Below are positions 63,034 to 64,000 of a stretch of DNA of 64,000 nucleotides, piece by piece; the first letter of the stretch is position 1, and each line of letters opens with the position of its first letter. Position numbers and translations under genes: made by a program. This stretch comes from HGM10766 sp900757295. Its GTDB lineage: Bacteria > Bacillota_I > Bacilli_A > RF39 > UBA660. The stretch is from positions 558,001 through 622,000 of the forward strand of contig DAJPHG010000001.1 of the NCBI GenBank assembly GCA_025992315.1. The letters are read 5' to 3'. The notes beneath the pieces are model-generated. The model was not told the DNA's origin. It saw nothing but the letters and a program-made list of their open reading frames with translations, and did no database searches.

Positions 63034-63687
63034 ATGTATTATTTTCTTGAACAAAAATATACTATTGAAAAATATTTTGTTAGTTTTTCAAAAGAAGAGT
63101 TAGAAAAATTAAAAATTGAAATTATAAATAAGTGTAGCGAAATTGAACATTATGAATATGATGGAACAGAGGGGCCTAATAAATTTGATTATTTACAAAT
63201 TAGAAATTATCATGAGAAATTTATAAGAATTCGTGAGTCAAGAGATAATTTACAATGGCCAGATCAAAAGTTATACCATTATTCATATAATAAATATAAT
63301 TATCCAACATTGGTAACTGCTATAGATAATTTATTAAATGGTAATGTTCAGGCATTGGATGTTATTTATAATCAAAATCCAGAAATAACTATTAAAACAA
63401 TTGATGAAAGAATTACTGAAACATCAGGAGAATTAACTGCTATAGATAATTTAAATATAACTGAAAAAAAGGAAAAATTAAATAATCTTCAAAGATTAGT
63501 TGAATTAAAAGAACTTAATAAAAATCAAAAATCTGTTATACCATATTATGATAAAGTAAGAGAGTTGATAACTCTTGAATATGTCGATTCAATTACAAAA
63601 GAAGAACTTGAAAAAGTAAATCAATTTTTTGAAAATAGAGTGGATTTAAATAAGCAATTAAAGAAAACTAAAATATTAAAAAATTAA
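63034..63687 (+). CDS. Unrecognised cytoplasmic protein
   Basis: About 217 residues. The ATG at 63034 follows TTAGGAGGG; the frame is open to 63013. No membrane segment. Highly charged, with aromatic clusters in the first half (YYFLEQKYTIEKYFVSF, KLYHYSYNKYNYPTL) and a helical, lysine/glutamate-rich second half. The peptide TAIDNL occurs twice, at about residues 95 and 135, reflecting a 19-base DNA repeat (AACTGCTATAGATAATTTA). No function can be given. Confidence 0.6.
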   Translation: MYYFLEQKYTIEKYFVSFSKEELEKLKIEIINKCSEIEHYEYDGTEGPNKFDYLQIRNYHEKFIRIRESRDNLQWPDQKLYHYSYNKYNYPTLVTAIDNLLNGNVQALDVIYNQNPEITIKTIDERITETSGELTAIDNLNITEKKEKLNNLQRLVELKELNKNQKSVIPYYDKVRELITLEYVDSITKEELEKVNQFFENRVDLNKQLKKTKILKN

Positions 63688-63831
63688 TAATATTATTTAA
63701 GCTTATGTATTATTTAATTAACATAAGTTTTTTTATTATTAATTTTACACATTTGATAGTGTATTTTACAAAAATTCTTGTTAAATCCAATGTAAGAATT
63801 TACAATTATAGTAGGAAGGAGTTTATTTAGT

Positions 63832-64000
63832 ATGGTAGAGGCTTATAAAAAGATGTGGACTAATTATGGTAATTTTAGAGATAGAACTACTAGAAGAGAT
63901 TATTGGTTAACATTTTTAATGAATTTGATTATAGGATTTGCATTAGGTTTTTTATCAGGTTTGACAAAAAGTAATATTTTTAGTTATATTTCAACTTTAT
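63832..64000 (+). CDS. DUF805-family membrane protein, 3' end outside window
   Basis: 56 codons are visible. MVEAYKKMWTNYGNFRDRTT, then RRDYWLTFLMN, is the cytoplasmic start and first helix typical of DUF805 proteins (FWxNYxxFxGRxxRxEYW). A second glycine/leucine-rich membrane segment follows. AAGGAG precedes the ATG. The function of the family is unknown. Confidence 0.8.
   Translation, partial: MVEAYKKMWTNYGNFRDRTTRRDYWLTFLMNLIIGFALGFLSGLTKSNIFSYISTL

Overview
The window comes from a very AT-rich, low-GC Gram-positive bacterium of the Bacilli/Firmicutes type. It carries endospore genes (a SpoIIAA-like STAS protein, a sigma-F/G-type sigma factor, SpoVAC-SpoVAD-SpoVAE), a DacF-like D,D-carboxypeptidase, ScpA/ScpB, a LytR-CpsA-Psr protein, a FemX-type transferase and a full pyruvate:ferredoxin oxidoreductase, which points to an anaerobic spore former. 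The genetic code looks standard: tryptophan is TGG throughout intact housekeeping genes, and TGA interrupts only genes that are damaged in other ways. I suspect an uncultured gut lineage near the RF39/Erysipelotrichales-like Bacilli, but this is inference without marker-gene phylogeny.

Layout. 1-2.0 kb: an OmpR-family two-component system. 2.0-4.4 kb: cell-wall genes. 4.4-11.4 kb: a surface-matrix locus with three camelysin/TasA-like proteins, a SipW-type signal peptidase, a glycine-rich exported protein and a YfhO membrane protein. 11.4-13.9 kb: an ABC importer of the THI5/NMT1-SsuABC class. 14.0-16.1 kb: two unrecognised lineage-type proteins. 16.2-30.8 kb: PcrA, LigA, a solute-binding/degenerate-GGDEF receptor, YihY, another SipW-type exported protein, NifJ, RecG and a DUF975 protein. 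30.8-34.5 kb: a decayed integrative element with an integrase C-terminal relic, repeated arm-like sites, a truncated TnpV gene and small cargo enzymes. 34.5-45 kb: LysR, a radical-SAM-like protein, a HAD nucleotidase, a Ca2+-type P-ATPase, ABC-F, a nuclease, ASCH and Clp-like AAA proteins. 45-53.7 kb: the dacF-LCP-spoIIA/sigF-spoVA-scpAB block. 53.8-63 kb: a tRNA-Leu(CAA) followed by a graveyard of integrative elements. The window ends inside a DUF805 membrane protein.

How the genes fit together. The sporulation block keeps the Bacillus order dacF, spoIIAA, sigF, spoVA, but no spoIIAB lies between spoIIAA and sigF. The SpoIIAA-like protein has also lost the serine that SpoIIAB phosphorylates. 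Control of sigma-F therefore seems rewired here. The matrix locus pairs a dedicated SipW peptidase with its likely substrates.

After the tRNA-Leu gene, a module made of the tRNA 3' end, a GAAA-loop terminator and a small gene recurs three times, at about 53.86, 56.66 and 59.81 kb. This implies repeated insertion at one attachment site, with later decay of Mob-like, KilA-N, acetyltransferase and amidotransferase genes. Several structured intergenic RNAs or hairpin clusters (27.96, 30.86, 47.87 and 55.2 kb) are not explained by the protein genes. Three of these loci or element ends share the GC-rich string CCCCCTGAA.
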